Shown here: positions 23,155 to 35,600 of the stretch, in pieces | Numbering within the stretch: the stretch's first letter is position 1 | Layout of the letters: the number at the start of each line of letters is the position of its first letter | Source: Pegea sp. RAD2-039 | Taxonomy: Eukaryota > Chordata > Thaliacea > Salpida > Salpidae | Assembly: GCA_034620365.1 (NCBI GenBank) | Contig: JAQGEQ010000350.1 | Coordinates: 62,001-126,000, forward strand | Direction of reading: 5' to 3' | DNA: 64,000 nucleotides | The notes under the pieces: model-generated | What the model saw: the letters and a program-made list of their open reading frames with translations, nothing else | What the model was told of the DNA's origin: nothing | Databases searched by the model: none | Position numbers and translations under genes: made by a program

Positions 23155-24216
23155 ATGACAGGAAACAAAAAATTTGAAAATATGAAAGTTTCTAAAAAAG
23201 ATTCCGACAGAAAAGCATCTTCTGCTCAGGTTTCTACCAATTTATATTACAACTTAGTAAATGCCATTTCTTAAGTTGTTAAAAGTGTGTATCATATCTC
23301 TATCATATTTTTTAATTAAAATATTTAGTTAAAATTATCAGATAAATTATTAAATCTAGAAAATATATTTTCAATTTATAATATAAGTTGTTTTAAAAAT
23401 CAAATTGTAGAACACATCTAGTTTTGGTTGGAGTAAGGTCTATAAAGATTTGCTGAATCAACAAACAGAAAGTAAGAGAATTAGTTTGTACAAACAGCAA
23501 TAGACCTAAAATCTCAAATTTGTAACTTTTATTGTTAAGGTGCGTCATGGACTTGTAAACAATGTAGCAGAAATTTTGATTTAAAATCTAGATTTATCGA
23601 TCATTTAAAATATCATGTCTTCAATTGTTCACGAACTTATCTTTGTACAATGTGCAATTATTCGTAAGTTCATTCTTATCATCAAAGAATTTAATGTCTT
23701 CAAACTATTTTCATTTTTAGTACAAAACAACCCAGACATTTGCATCAACATAAACTTAGAATGCATCGGACTTTTGGCAAAAAAACTCGGTTGGTTTTAA
23801 GAAAAGATTTACCTCCAAATATATCTTACCTTACCAGTGCAGATGAGATAGATACTGCAACAAATAACGATCATATCAACATCACTGATTGTAGCTCTAA
23901 AAATGAATCAGAAAACCAACTATTTTGTAATGACAAATTGATTTCTCCGAAAAAAGTTTTAAAGAAGAATTTTGTAGCTCCAAAAACTCACAAAAATACT
24001 GAAAATATTTCTGAAAAATCCGAAGAAAAGCCTTTTGAATGTGAAAAGTGGGAATGTGAACATTGCTCTATCATATTTCCTAATAATATCCTTCATGGTT
24101 TACACATGGGTTGTCATTCTGTTGATGGTAACTTCAACTGTAATCTTTGTGGACAAGTAATGACAAACAACAATGACTTTATGTACCATCTTACTTATGG
24201 ACATCATAAAATATGA
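23155..24216 (+). CDS. IKZF-like: Ikaros/Hunchback-type C2H2 zinc-finger protein, first of a tandem pair
   Basis: Four exons: 23155-23229, 23411-23471, 23540-23663 and 23721-24216, in consistent phase, 251 residues. Two N-terminal fingers are seen (WTCKQCSRNFDLKSRFIDHL with CX2C-HX3H, and YLCTMC with HX4H across an intron), then a polar linker, then two C-terminal fingers with the diagnostic core GLHMGCHSVDGNFNCNLCG. In Ikaros, Pegasus and Hunchback proteins that C-terminal pair mediates dimerisation (Ikaros: IHMGCH...FECNMCG) and the N-terminal fingers bind DNA, so this is probably a nuclear transcription regulator. It is short for the family, with two N-terminal fingers instead of three or four. 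Whether it is a true Ikaros or a Hunchback/Pegasus relative needs a tree. AATAAA is at 24235-24240, 18 bases past the stop. Confidence 0.88.
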
Positions 24217-24234
24217 TTGTAAAGAAATCGTGAA

Positions 24235-24240
24235 AATAAA
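24235..24240 (+). promoter_or_regulatory. poly(A) signal of first Ikaros-like gene
   Basis: AATAAA 18 bases after the stop codon, giving a very short 3' UTR. Confidence 0.65.
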
Positions 24241-25170
24241 TCAATTTTAATGTTCAGTTATTGTTTTGTTTATATATGAAAGAGTTAAAAGTAGAACTAG
24301 GATATTCCACAAGTAGTTTGCATTTAACTTCATTAGTATATAATTTTATTAGTAAGTTTTTACAAAAATATAAAAATACTTGGGCATAAAGACTTGTTTT
24401 TTGTAGTTTGCCTTTTTTAGATAGTTTAAAAATTGACCAGTTTACTTAAAATCAAACTGAATAAGATATCCAAATATTAATTATATATGCTATTATCCAT
24501 TATAGGCTCTGTACTCTGTTTTACTTACTAAGTTATATAGCTCATATACAAGATAATTATTACGTCACTATGAGTAAAATGTTTTTCTGTTAACTTATCT
24601 ATTTTCAAGAACTTTTTTATAAAAAAAACTGTTGTATATCGGTAAGTCAAAAATCTGTTTTTTGTAAAAAATTTACAGACTTGAAATTATTATTGTTTTT
24701 GAATTATTTTTCCTTTTGTGTTGCAAACAGATAAACGAATAATAATTAAAATCTATTAAACTACTAAAAGTGCTGTTAACATTTAGTAACTAGTTTTAGT
24801 ATATTATTTCTGACTATTTAGATATAAGTTTATTGATTACTAGCTTAGAACAAGTTTATAGTATCATTAATTTTCATAAAGAAAGTCACAGTGATAAATA
24901 TAAAGCTTATTTTTCTTACTAATCAAATTATTTAAGTAACTTATGAAGCTACTTACAATTAAAACTTACTTATAAGTTGATTTTCTATTATATTTACTTC
25001 TCTATGATTTTAAACAAAGCATTTTGATTTTTTAGAAACGAATATATGAACAGTTTTTTTATATATAGTTTTTAAAATCATTTTGACTTATTTTTCAGGT
25101 TCTTTTAGTTATTAAAAGAAATAACAACTTGTCATTCTAACAAATTGTATTTGACGAATACTTCAGTTCA
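24241..25170. other. intergenic between the Ikaros-like genes
   Basis: About 930 bp of AT-rich DNA with no coding frame. It should hold the promoter of the second Ikaros-like gene. Confidence 0.5.
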
Positions 25171-26498
25171 ATGCTTCGAAAAGTTTTTGAAAAATATATT
25201 CAACCTTCTCAACAAAGTTAGTTACCTTAAGTTGTTTTCTAAATATTAAATGATATAATTGAGTTTGCTAAAAATTAAATTGAAATCTAGAAGACAACAG
25301 GTGGAAATGTGAAGGATGCAAAAAGATTTTTAGGAAAAAAAGAAACTTTCAGTTGCATCTAAGAAGTTATCAAATAAAAAAAAGCCTTTCTTGTGGATCT
25401 TGCAACACCAGGTTTAATTTATTCTATTTATTTCTAGTTGAATCATTATTCAAAATTTTCTTAGAGTCGAAAAATTACTTTATAGGTTTTCAGATTTTGT
25501 TTAGGAATATTCTTAATATTTGTAATTCAATAAATTAATTAGAACTTTAATTTTTAGCAAGCTTTTGAAGTAAGGTTCTACAGATGAAACAAACTTATCA
25601 ACAAACTAAACAATTAGTTGTTTACTTTTAATCTATAATGTGACTACAAGTATCAAAATCTAATTATTTTAAAATATTTAAATATTGAATGATTGAAATC
25701 TAATTATTAATAATAAACATATCAGCTTTAATAGTTTCAATTAATTTTCAACAATTATCCTTGAAATTTTAGTGTCATCTTCTCACTTCTGTTATTTTCA
25801 GTTTTTCAAAATCATCTCTCACTCAAAGACAAATCGGAAAGCGAAAACTTCAAAAGAAGAAAACTATCGAAGCATCGCGCTCTTATCCCCAACTTAATCT
25901 CGCACCTTCTTCGTCATCACCTTCTTCGAGCTTCAACTCCAGGAAATGTGTTGTCGTAGGTTCAAAGCTAAAAAATCGGCTGCAACTATCAAAAAGATGG
26001 GTTCGAACAGAAGTTGTTACACCTGCAACAACCACTTCGACCACTTCTGTCGATACTTTCAACTCACAACTCGCCAAATCTTCAAGCAAACTGATAAAGT
26101 GCCCAGTAAGTAAAACCATAGAATCTTCTAAGTCATCAAAAATGCTGTTTAATGTGAAAAACAAGAAGATGAAAACTACGAATGAAAAAAGCACATCAAC
26201 TGACTTGTCATTGAAAACTGGTGCTGCTTCAAAGATATTAGAAAGTGTTATGACACAAACAACTGGTCTTGTCGAGACTGATGAACAAATAAGCCGCAAA
26301 GAAGGTGATGTGGAATGGAAATGTAAATTTTGTGAGATTATTTTTCCCAATTCAATCATTTATGGATTGCATATGGGTTGTCATTCAGTTAATAACCACT
26401 TTCAGTGTAATATTTGCGGAAAATATTTTTCAAACTCTGAAGAGTTTACTTTTCACCTGACTATCGGGCAGAAACAACAACCATCTCTCTTTAAGTAG
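25171..26498 (+). CDS. IKZF-like: Ikaros/Hunchback-type zinc-finger protein, second of a tandem pair
   Basis: Three exons fit: 25171-25216, 25291-25411 and 25802-26498, phases agreeing, 287 residues. Both genes have a QQ just before the first finger, and their C-terminal finger pairs are closely alike (here GLHMGCHSVNNHFQCNICG), so they arose by tandem duplication. The first finger (WKCEGCKKIF) keeps its cysteines and first His but has Tyr where the last His should be. The second keeps its two cysteines (LSCGSC) but its His positions read Arg and Lys. DNA binding is therefore probably weakened or lost while dimerisation could remain, which would allow a dominant partner role. The linker is long and Ser/Thr/Lys-rich. 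The first exon is less certain than the rest. AATAAA is at 26551-26556. Confidence 0.8.
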
Positions 26499-26550
26499 TT
26501 GGTACCTAGCTTGAAATAACCCTAACTGCTGTTTGGGTTATTCTTTGTAC

Positions 26551-26556
26551 AATAAA
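26551..26556 (+). promoter_or_regulatory. poly(A) signal of second Ikaros-like gene
   Basis: AATAAA 52 bases after the stop codon on the sense strand. Confidence 0.6.
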
Positions 26557-26770
26557 GAATTAATTGAAATATTTGTTTTCATGAAAGTTTTATTCACGAT
26601 TCTACTTTACAAGAACTTAATATACTTCAAATTCTATATAAAAAAGTTTAATCTTAAAAAATTGCTCCAAACATTTTAAAGGCAAAAATCTAGAAAATAA
26701 AAGATGTATTTCATTGTGAAGACTATATATATGTTAGGAACTAATTTTGAATTTTAATGTCTAATTTTAA

Positions 26771-28345
26771 ACTAGTATTTCACTTCCACAAATTTGGAAG
26801 AATGCTATTATTACTCCAATTTATAAGAAGGGTCCCAGAAACACTGCACTTAACTACAGACCAGTTTCGCTGACGTCGGTTATCTGCAGAACTCAAGAGC
26901 ACATCATTCACAACCATATAACTAGCCATTTGACGGAGCATCATCTAATATCTGATGTCCAGCATGGCTTTGTTAAGCAAAGATCTTCTTTGACTCAACA
27001 TCTCAATTTTTTCAATGAGCTTACAGCTCATTACGAAAGTAATACTCCATGTGACATCATATACCTTGATTTTGCTAAAGCCTTTGATTCTGTTCCACAC
27101 AACAAGCTCATTACTGTATTGAAAAACATAAAAATCAGCAACTCTATCTTAAAATGGATTGAAGATTTCTTATCAGGTAGAACCCAACGAACCCGTGTAG
27201 AAAGATCTTTATCTACTCCTAGTAAAGTCACCAGCGGCGTTCCTCAAGGTTCCGTCCTGGGTCCACTTCTCTTTTTGATTTTCATTGAAGACCTCATCAG
27301 AAGACTAATAACAGTAGACAATGTCAGTGTGTTTGTGTATGCAGACGACATCAAGCTATTATCTGGTTCTCACTCAAAACTCCAAACTGCACTTAATATT
27401 GTAGAAAACTGGTCTGTGAATTGGCAACTTAAAATCCAGCCAACAAAGTCTGAAGTTATAACATTCTCCCGTAAGCCAGCTGCCAACTTCAGCAACCAAT
27501 ACTACATCAATGGATCTATTCTTGAACGAGTATCCTCAGTCATAGACCTCGGCATTACTCTGACATCTGACTTCAAATGGCACAGTTATGTTTCCAGAAT
27601 CTTTGGAAAATCTATCAGGCTTGTCCACCTCATCATAAAGACTTTTAATTCTAAAGATCCATGGTTTTTCGTCAACCTTTTCAAACTGTACATACGCCCT
27701 ATTCTTGAATACAATGTCAGTGCATGGATGCCATATCAAGTTGGTGATATCAGAAAAATCGAATCTGTTCAGGCAAAATTTACGAGATTGGTTTGCAGGA
27801 AACTTAATATCAAATACGAGAGTTATAAGCATCGTCTCAGCTTCTTCAATCTAGATACTTTGGAAATCCGAAGAATTAAATACGACCTTATTCTGATTTT
27901 TAAAATTATTCACAACCTAATTGATCTTCAGTTTGATGACTTTTTCTCCATTAGTCCCTCCCTCAAGTTATATCAACTTAGAAGACATAAATTACATCTT
28001 AATAAGCCCACTCCACCAGCTACGTTAACTAGATTAAGTTTTTTCTCATACCGCACAATCAGTACATGGAACAATCTGCCATCAGAGATTGTCATGTCAA
28101 AATCACTTATGCTGTTCAAGAAAAAGCTGAATTGTTATAACATCGCCAACATTGCCATTTCTAAACTGTGAATTTTTCTATTTTACAATACTATGATTCT
28201 GTGCAATTCTTCATTGTCATATACTTTTTCGTTTACACGTCAAATAGATCTAATTTGTGAGAATGTGTGTTAGCGAGAGGTGCTCTCTTTAGGCACCCTC
28301 CTTCACATTTATTGTAATAAATAAATAAATAAATAAATAAATTTC
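26771..28345 (+). mobile_element. CR1/Jockey-like LINE, 5'-truncated, reverse transcriptase frame intact
   Basis: An open frame runs from 26771 to 28171, encoding the C-terminal part of a non-LTR retrotransposon ORF2. It begins inside the reverse transcriptase (NAIITPIYKKG, LNYRPVSLTS) and continues through YLDFAKAFDSVPH, GVPQGSVLGPLLF and the catalytic FVYADDIKLL. The C-terminal region ends in the common FFSYRTISTWNNLPSEI segment. The endonuclease and ORF1 are missing, so the copy is 5'-truncated, as usual for target-primed reverse transcription. A 3' UTR of about 120 bp with GTTAGCGAGAGGTGCT ends in an AATA/TAAA microsatellite tail. The absence of stops over 467 codons points to a recent insertion. 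The same tail recurs at 22785 and the same coding segment at 59675. Confidence 0.92.
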
Positions 28346-30103
28346 TAATAGAGACAGTCTTACCTTTTAGATACAGTCTTTTGTTATAGCTTTAAAAAAA
28401 AGTAACACAGAATGATATTTTTCAAGCTTAATATTTCCCTTTTTGTATTTTTTTATGTTTCTAAATAAATCTTTCTAATAAACAAACTTGCAGATATAAT
28501 TACTTTCACAAAGCACTGTTTGTTACTAACTACTTTAGTATCAACATTTTCAGCTTGAAGATTAATTTTATAAATATTTGCCAGTAGATACAGACAGTTA
28601 TAGATAATATCTATATTTTTAAGTTTTATTTTATATCAAATATCTTTGGAATGACGACTGTATTTGTAATTAATCTCACTTCAAAAAAAACTTCCTAACA
28701 ATATACTGTTTTCGCTTATTTTATATTTTTACAGTTGTCATTTTTATCTTTAATTTGAAAAATATGAGACTTATAGATACTCCTAAAACTATTTGATCAG
28801 TTTTCAATTATTTTCGAAAATTAAGAATATACCTAACAACAATTTCTATTTCTCAGCTTTCTCTACTTTGAAGTAATCTGCTTGTAATCACATACTGAAA
28901 TTATTACCTTCAAAAGCCTTTCATTTCTAAATTTATCATTGAAGAGACAAATCAATTCAAAAAATTAAATAATCTTGATAAAGTTAAAAAGTAATTGAAA
29001 ATTAAAAAAATTAGAAAACTTATATTTAAAATTTTATTTGGCATCCTCTAACATTTTCATACTAATGTTAGAAATTATCTCGTTTTTCTCAACATACATT
29101 TAACTAAAAGCAAGTTCAAACTTAGAGTTTTTCTTAGAAGTTTATTTCTACTAAATATTTAGAAAAAGTATAAATGAATATTTTTAAATAGGTTAGATGT
29201 AATTATGCGGCTTATAGTAATAACAATTTTATGTTCTATCCAATTTTATTATAGTCATATTATAGATGTAATATTCAAATTTTGCCATCAACACTAATTA
29301 GTATTTCATATAGTTTACATCATATTGAATGCAATATTTTTATTTATCAATTATCTTATGTATTAAATTTTATTAGTTTTTAATTAGTTTTGATGACAAA
29401 AATATTTTGTTAAAATTTTGTTGTTTTGGTATCTTTAAATAGATGATTATTTTAAATGTTTATTAATAAATGTAACTATATTAGATTTATTCATACTTTT
29501 TAAGGTAAATTTATTTTCATTCTAGATATTTTCGACTAAATAATTTATCTAATCTTAATATCTTAATTATATAAAATTTTATTAATTGATTAAAATATTT
29601 CTGTGAAAAAAAATCAACAATTTTTTCTTTCAAATTATCATGATTTTTTTATAAAATAATTTTTTATTTATTAGTAAATTATAGTTTAATTGATAATAAT
29701 ATTATCATCATATTTAATTTCTGATAATTAATATACTAACTTCAAATTATTGCATGTATTTTTATAAACTAGAATTTACTAAGTTTTCTGTATATATTTA
29801 TCTAAACTTTTTTTATTATTGTTTGGATTTTGTACCTTATTTAAAAGTTAGATATATTTTGAAGATTTTCCTTAATTGTCATTTAGATCTGCTTTTGATT
29901 TACAGCTTCAAGTCTTTAAAATGAATGCTGTAAAACAAAGGCAAGATTTATTAAACAAATATTCATCATTCTTGAAAATCTTCAAACTCAGGGTTGCCAA
30001 ATATAAATTATAATTTTTAAATTGTTCATTAATTTTTCTTAAAATTTGTTATTTTAAATTATTTATATATTTATAATCTTATTTTTTCAGGTTTATTTTC
30101 GTG
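28346..30103. other. AT-rich intergenic sequence before HID1
   Basis: About 1.75 kb with very low GC and no coding frame. Near its right edge a pyrimidine-rich acceptor (ATTTTTTCAG, ending at 30090) lies just before the HID1 start, so a non-coding 5' exon probably exists somewhere in this stretch. Confidence 0.5.
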
Positions 30104-30115
30104 ATGGTACCTTAG
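30104..30115 (+). promoter_or_regulatory. minimal upstream ORF of HID1
   Basis: ATG GTA CCT TAG ends one base before the HID1 start codon. It lies between a likely 5' UTR splice acceptor (ending at 30090) and the main ATG, so it should be in the mature mRNA. Short uORFs of this kind usually lower initiation at the main start or force reinitiation. Confidence 0.55.
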
Positions 30116-30116
30116 A

Positions 30117-32351
30117 ATGGGGTCAGGTGAAAGTAAATTAAATTTTCGAAAAGCTGTTGTTCAGCTAACAACAAAACTCCAACCTGTCGAAGCTGCTGAT
30201 GATGAATTTTGGAGTCGATTTTGGTCAGAAAATATCACTGGTATCCAAGACTTTTTTGCTCTGATCCCAGCAGCAGAGATCAGAGCTTTAAGAGAAGAAT
30301 CTCCGTCAAATATTGCAACACTTTGCTACAAAGCAATCGAGAAATTAGTTTCTGCATCCAATAATATTCATCTGACCGATCAAGAACAACTCATTGTCCT
30401 CAACTGTGTCCGTTTGCTCACAAGAGTCCTTCCTTACATCTTTGAAGATCCCGACTGGGACGGATTCTTCTGGTCTAAGCTTCCAGAGCAAGAAGACAAT
30501 CAGGACAAAGCAGTGCCACTGGCTCAATCTCTAATCATCGCGATTTCGAATCTTCTTTTTTGCCCTGACTTCACAGCAGTTTCCGCGGGATCTTCGAGTG
30601 CATCTTCTAAACCCATCGATTCATCCAGCTTCGATAGTTGTGAGTTCATATGGGAAGCAGGAGTCGGGTTCCCTTATTCGCCGCCTAGCAACGGTAAAAT
30701 CGACCAGAATCGGACGGAGTTACTGAAGTTGTTGCTCACGTGTTTCTCTGAGACGATGTACACGTCATCAACGAAGTTGAAATGCAACAAATGGATCGAA
30801 TGTTTTTGTTCCTCCGAGAACACGCAAGCTCTTCCACTATTTGTGTCTCTTCTCAATGTAGTCTGTGCTTACAACCCGACTGGGATCGGTGTCCCCTACA
30901 ACTACATGTTTTTTGAAGATTACCGCGAAGCTTTAGTCGAAGTCGCGAGTCAACTTCTAATTGTGACGTTAGATCAAAACAATGCTCTTCTTCAAGAAGA
31001 GGAAGATGCTCTCTGTCAAGAAATTTCCCGCCCCAATCTTTTCATCAACTATTTATCTCGCATCCACCGAGATGAAGACTTTAATTTCATCTTGAGTGGG
31101 ATTTGTCGACTTCTCAACAATCCAATCCAACAAACCTACCTCCCAGGATCGATGAAAAGGATCAACTTCCACCAGGAGCTGATGGTGCTCTTTTGGAGGA
31201 TATGTGACATCAACAAGAAGTTCCTCTTCTTCACATTAAAGAGCAGCGAAGTCCTCAGTATCCTTGTTCCAATCCTTTATCATCTGAACGACGCGCGCGC
31301 TGATCAATCGCGAATTGGGCTCATCCACATCGGAGTCTTCATCTTGTTGTTGTTGAGCGGGGAGAGAAACTTTGGGGTGCGCCTCAATAAACCCTTCACG
31401 GCAGCGTCACCTACTGACGTTCCTGTTTTCTCTGGGACACACGCTGACTTTCTCATCCTCGTCTTCCATCGCGTCATCACTGCGGGACATCAACGTCTTC
31501 AACCTCTATATGATTGTCTTCTAACAATTATAGTTAACATCTCACCTTATCTCAAATCCATCTCCATGACAACAGCCACTAAACTTCTTCATCTTCTCGA
31601 AGCTTTCAGCACTCCCTGGTTCCTCTTCTCAGCGGAGCAGAATCATCATCTGGTCTTTTTTCTTCTCGAAATCTTCAACAACGTCATCCAATACCAATTT
31701 GATGGCAACTACAATCTCATCTACACCATTATCCGCAAACGCCATATTTTCCACCAACTCGCTAACTTGCCTACAGACGGCGCTGTCATTAGCAACGGTA
31801 AAAAACATCAAAATAAAAAGCAGCGTTTCTTTAAAGTACTTAGTGACGTTGCTAGTGGCAACGTAAACACCGCCAAACCAACAGAAACCATCAGCACAAC
31901 TTTGGCGCAGACACCTGATCTAGACAACATCACGTCACATGTGAACAGCGATGACACGACACTACAAAATCCATACGAAGTTGAAAGACCCTCAACCACA
32001 AACGGGCAGGAACCATGGAAAGCTTCGACGGATTGGATTGATAGTTGGAAGAGTAAACTTCCTCTTCAAACAATTATGAGAATGCTTCAAGTGCTTGTTC
32101 CTCAAGTTGAAAAGATTTGTATCGATAAAAACCTAACAGACGAATCAGAGATTTTGAAATTTCTACAACACGGTACTCTTGTGGGGTTACTACCTGTTCC
32201 ACATCCGATATTAATCAGGAAGTATCAATCAAATGTTGGCACTTCTTCATGGTTTTGTACTTATATGTGGGGTGTTATATACCTACGTAATATAGATCCA
32301 CCTATTTGGTATGATACTGATGTAAAACTATTTGATATTCAAAGAGTCTGA
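30117..32351 (+). CDS. HID1: HID1 trafficking protein, single coding exon
   Basis: 744 residues in one uninterrupted frame, against about 788 in human HID1. It starts MGSGESKLNFRKAV; Gly2 with Ser6 suits N-myristoylation, as in HID1. Conserved blocks run end to end: REESPSNIATLCYKA, LPYIFEDPDWDGFFW, SLLNVVCAYNPTGIG, LNDARADQSRIGL, LLLLSGERNFGVRLNKP, NHHLVFFLLE, LPLQTIMRMLQVLVPQVEKI and the C-terminus WYDTDVKLFDIQRV. HID1 works at the trans-Golgi in the sorting and maturation of dense-core vesicle and peptide hormone cargo. The only shortened part is the poorly conserved Ser/Thr-rich insert near 560-640. The lack of introns is odd beside intron-rich neighbours. An acceptor at 30090 suggests an intron in the 5' UTR. 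AATAAA is at 32631-32636. Confidence 0.95.
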   Translation: MGSGESKLNFRKAVVQLTTKLQPVEAADDEFWSRFWSENITGIQDFFALIPAAEIRALREESPSNIATLCYKAIEKLVSASNNIHLTDQEQLIVLNCVRLLTRVLPYIFEDPDWDGFFWSKLPEQEDNQDKAVPLAQSLIIAISNLLFCPDFTAVSAGSSSASSKPIDSSSFDSCEFIWEAGVGFPYSPPSNGKIDQNRTELLKLLLTCFSETMYTSSTKLKCNKWIECFCSSENTQALPLFVSLLNVVCAYNPTGIGVPYNYMFFEDYREALVEVASQLLIVTLDQNNALLQEEEDALCQEISRPNLFINYLSRIHRDEDFNFILSGICRLLNNPIQQTYLPGSMKRINFHQELMVLFWRICDINKKFLFFTLKSSEVLSILVPILYHLNDARADQSRIGLIHIGVFILLLLSGERNFGVRLNKPFTAASPTDVPVFSGTHADFLILVFHRVITAGHQRLQPLYDCLLTIIVNISPYLKSISMTTATKLLHLLEAFSTPWFLFSAEQNHHLVFFLLEIFNNVIQYQFDGNYNLIYTIIRKRHIFHQLANLPTDGAVISNGKKHQNKKQRFFKVLSDVASGNVNTAKPTETISTTLAQTPDLDNITSHVNSDDTTLQNPYEVERPSTTNGQEPWKASTDWIDSWKSKLPLQTIMRMLQVLVPQVEKICIDKNLTDESEILKFLQHGTLVGLLPVPHPILIRKYQSNVGTSSWFCTYMWGVIYLRNIDPPIWYDTDVKLFDIQRV

Positions 32352-32630
32352 TTGTGAAGCAAATTATTTGATTCATTAAAAGTTGTGGTTTTTATCATTT
32401 GCACAAATATTATTTTGTCGGTATTCAAATAGATTCATATATCTCTGTATTTAGTATGAAGCACTAAAGACATTTCTAAATTGTTATGATGAACTTTAAA
32501 TGAAACTGTTCATGTATTTAAACTGTATGAATTTCATCAAATATTCCTTTCTACTAATTTATTTGTTTTGTACTTTTATAGTGATTTCAAAACTGATTTT
32601 ATCAATAGTTTTTAAAAGTGTTATCAGCCC

Positions 32631-32636
32631 AATAAA
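32631..32636 (+). promoter_or_regulatory. poly(A) signal of HID1
   Basis: AATAAA about 280 bases after the HID1 stop. Confidence 0.5.
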
Positions 32637-35600
32637 TGAAAGCTTTTTATTGATCTTCATCACTTATTGACTTTTTGATTCAGTGCGGTTTCCATTTATT
32701 TCGTGTCGTAAACACCGATGTTTTTCTATTTTGACATTTACATTATTGATTTTAACCTCTCTATTACCTTGTTTATATGGAAAAGATGAATTTCTTGAAA
32801 TCGTTAATTTCATCAACTTTTTTGATGAATAGTTTTTCTTATCTAAATATTCAGAAGTTTACAAACTACAATTTGAATTACTAAAACCTTTATATATAGT
32901 ATGATGTTTTTGTTGTTAGCTTTTGTATTTATAGAACAGCTTCAAACTTATTTATTCCATTTCTTTTTATGTATATTTAGTGCAATTTATTTATTATTGA
33001 ATTGCATTTTCATTTAAAGGTGATATTTTTCTATTTGACAAAGGTTTTCTTTCATGTGGTAACTTAATTATTTCTTCTAGTAGCACTTTATTAAAATTAT
33101 ATAAATATCAGTTTGTGTGATTCTATTTTACAGTTTTTTTTTTTTAACTTATTTCTATTTTATTTTAAGTCTAATTTAATTTATAAGAAGATTGGATTTA
33201 CTGTAAAATAATTTTCGACATAATCACTTTTAAGAACAAATTTTACCGATTTTAGTAAACCAAATGTTTACAATGTCACTAATTATCTAAAGTAATCCAG
33301 TTTGATTAATTATTCATGTATTTTAACATAATTAAGTTTACATGTAGTGATTGCATCATAAGTTGTTGGTAATATAAAGCTTTTTTTGTACGTTAGTCTT
33401 TGTAATTAATCAAGAACTTCTGTATCTCTGTAATATTTGAAGCAACTTCGTCAACTTTGTGATGAGGATGTTATCAAGACAGGTGAAGTCAACAGATGAA
33501 AACTTTTTCTGTTGAGATCTACAGGGCTTTGTCGATCAATGTTTTTTAATTGATCATTTTATACGTCAAATTGTAAAACCAACCAAGCTTGTTTTTTTTA
33601 ATTTTTGTGCTTTCTGCAAATGTATAAAAAAAACTTTGGTGATGACTCGAGTCTAATTTGTTCAGTGAAAGATAAGTTTATGAAATCATTTAAACTTACT
33701 GAAAGATTTGTCATTAATAGAAATGTTTTACTTTTTACAATTAAATGTTTTTATAAGTTAAAAGATTATAAACTTTATTTAGTTATACTAACTTGTATAT
33801 AGAAAGTAGTACAAAGAAATTTGATAGTCAGAAAATAATGAAAATGTTTTTATAAAATAAGGTAGAAATGAATTATGAACATTTTCAGTAAGATAACGCC
33901 CTTACAAAACATCAAGTTTACATGTTTAACGATAATTTTAACAATAAGTGAAAATGAATAAACTCTTCAGTAGAAACGTAGCATTTATGCTAAATTAAAA
34001 CTATATCTTATTACAGATTAACTTTTTGCTTAAATTATCAAACTTATATGTGTTTTTTAAAGTTATAAAACACCAAAAACCAACAAAAAATAAGTCTACA
34101 TTTTAACGCGTATATTAAAAGGTGTAAATCTGTTGAAGTAGAAATTCATTATTTGTAAGAAAATAAATAAGCCAGATATTATTAACTAATAAATTATCAC
34201 TTAAAAGATCGTTACTAGGTACCCTGTATAAAATTTGCTACCGATTAATAATAAATGTTATGTTTAGCTGTAGGTTTTTAAAATTATCTACTCTTTTTAA
34301 ACACGCCTTACATCCGTAAGAATACTGAAAAAATTAATTTCCTTGTTTTTTTAAAAGAAATGTTAATACTCAAACTCTCTCAAAATTTATCATTCTAAAA
34401 GTTTTATAAAAATTCAAAGATAAACAATTGATTACATTAAAGTTAGTTAAAGTTATCAAATTTATTGTTCTGAACATTAATTACTTAGCGTAATTAAAAA
34501 ATTTATTTTGTTAATAATCATTTTAAAGTAATTAAGTATTATAAACGAAAAAAGAAAAATTGTTTGAGAGTACTATAAATTTCAAATTCCTAAAATTCAA
34601 AAGAGCTGCAATTAAAAAATCATATTAGTCATTAATTGATAGAATGTTTGATATCTTCTATTTTATAAAATTATGTAGATATACATTTTTTATTTCGATT
34701 AATGATTTGTGTAATGATAATAACTCTTTAAAAGAGCTTTATTCAATTGTAGATGGTGACTAGCAACAATCGAATAAATTGTTTTCTATTTATTTATTGA
34801 AATAAAGCATCATAAAGTTAAACTTTTGTAGTTCCTATCGTTATAACAAATTTAACGCTCAAAGCCTGAAAACGAACATATCCTGTAATATTTTAGTGGT
34901 CAAATCCTGTTTAATTGAATATCAATCGTTTTAATAACATCAAAAATGTGATTTACAGCACTCTAAAATCATTAATGATAAACCATTTTATTATATATAT
35001 ATTTTTGTTATTGTTTGATTGTTGAATACAATTTTGGATTTAAATTACTTTGAATAGTTTATAAGTAAATGTAAACAATCTTGTTCAACTCAATGTTTTG
35101 ATTGTTAGTTTTAATCTACAATTTCTTGGAATATTTTTTGTAACAATTTTTAAGTCATTAATGTTTTATTGGAAGTATTTTTCTTTATTTTAAATTAATT
35201 CTAGAATTAATAAAATAGAATTAACATAATAAAATTGTTTATTTATGTCAAGCTCACTATATGTCAAGTTTTTGTCATACTTTAAAGAGAATAGCTTGTA
35301 AATGAAAATAGAAAAAGTTCACTTTAACTTTAGTTACTAATTCAGCATTTTAATATAATTTAAAGTTGTTTAGTATTACAGTTTATAAGCCTATTTATTT
35401 GTTGATTGAAATTAGTTTTAAATTAATGCTGTAAACTGCATTTTTACATTAGATTTTTATATAAAGTTCTTTTTTGTTTTTAAGGTTGAAGTAATTAAAT
35501 TATTTTTCAGTCATATAACCCAGCTAGATAACTATTTATTTATATTATTAGATATTCTTTATGATTTTTATAAGTATTGTGTTTCTAATTATTGAGAATT

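Noticed and set aside
25883-26359. 158-codon minus-strand frame
   Set aside because: Antisense shadow of the second Ikaros-like gene, whose plus-strand frame runs into recognisable zinc fingers.
33605-33802. 65-codon plus-strand frame after HID1
   Set aside because: Low-complexity AT-rich frame with no recognisable motif or neighbouring exons.
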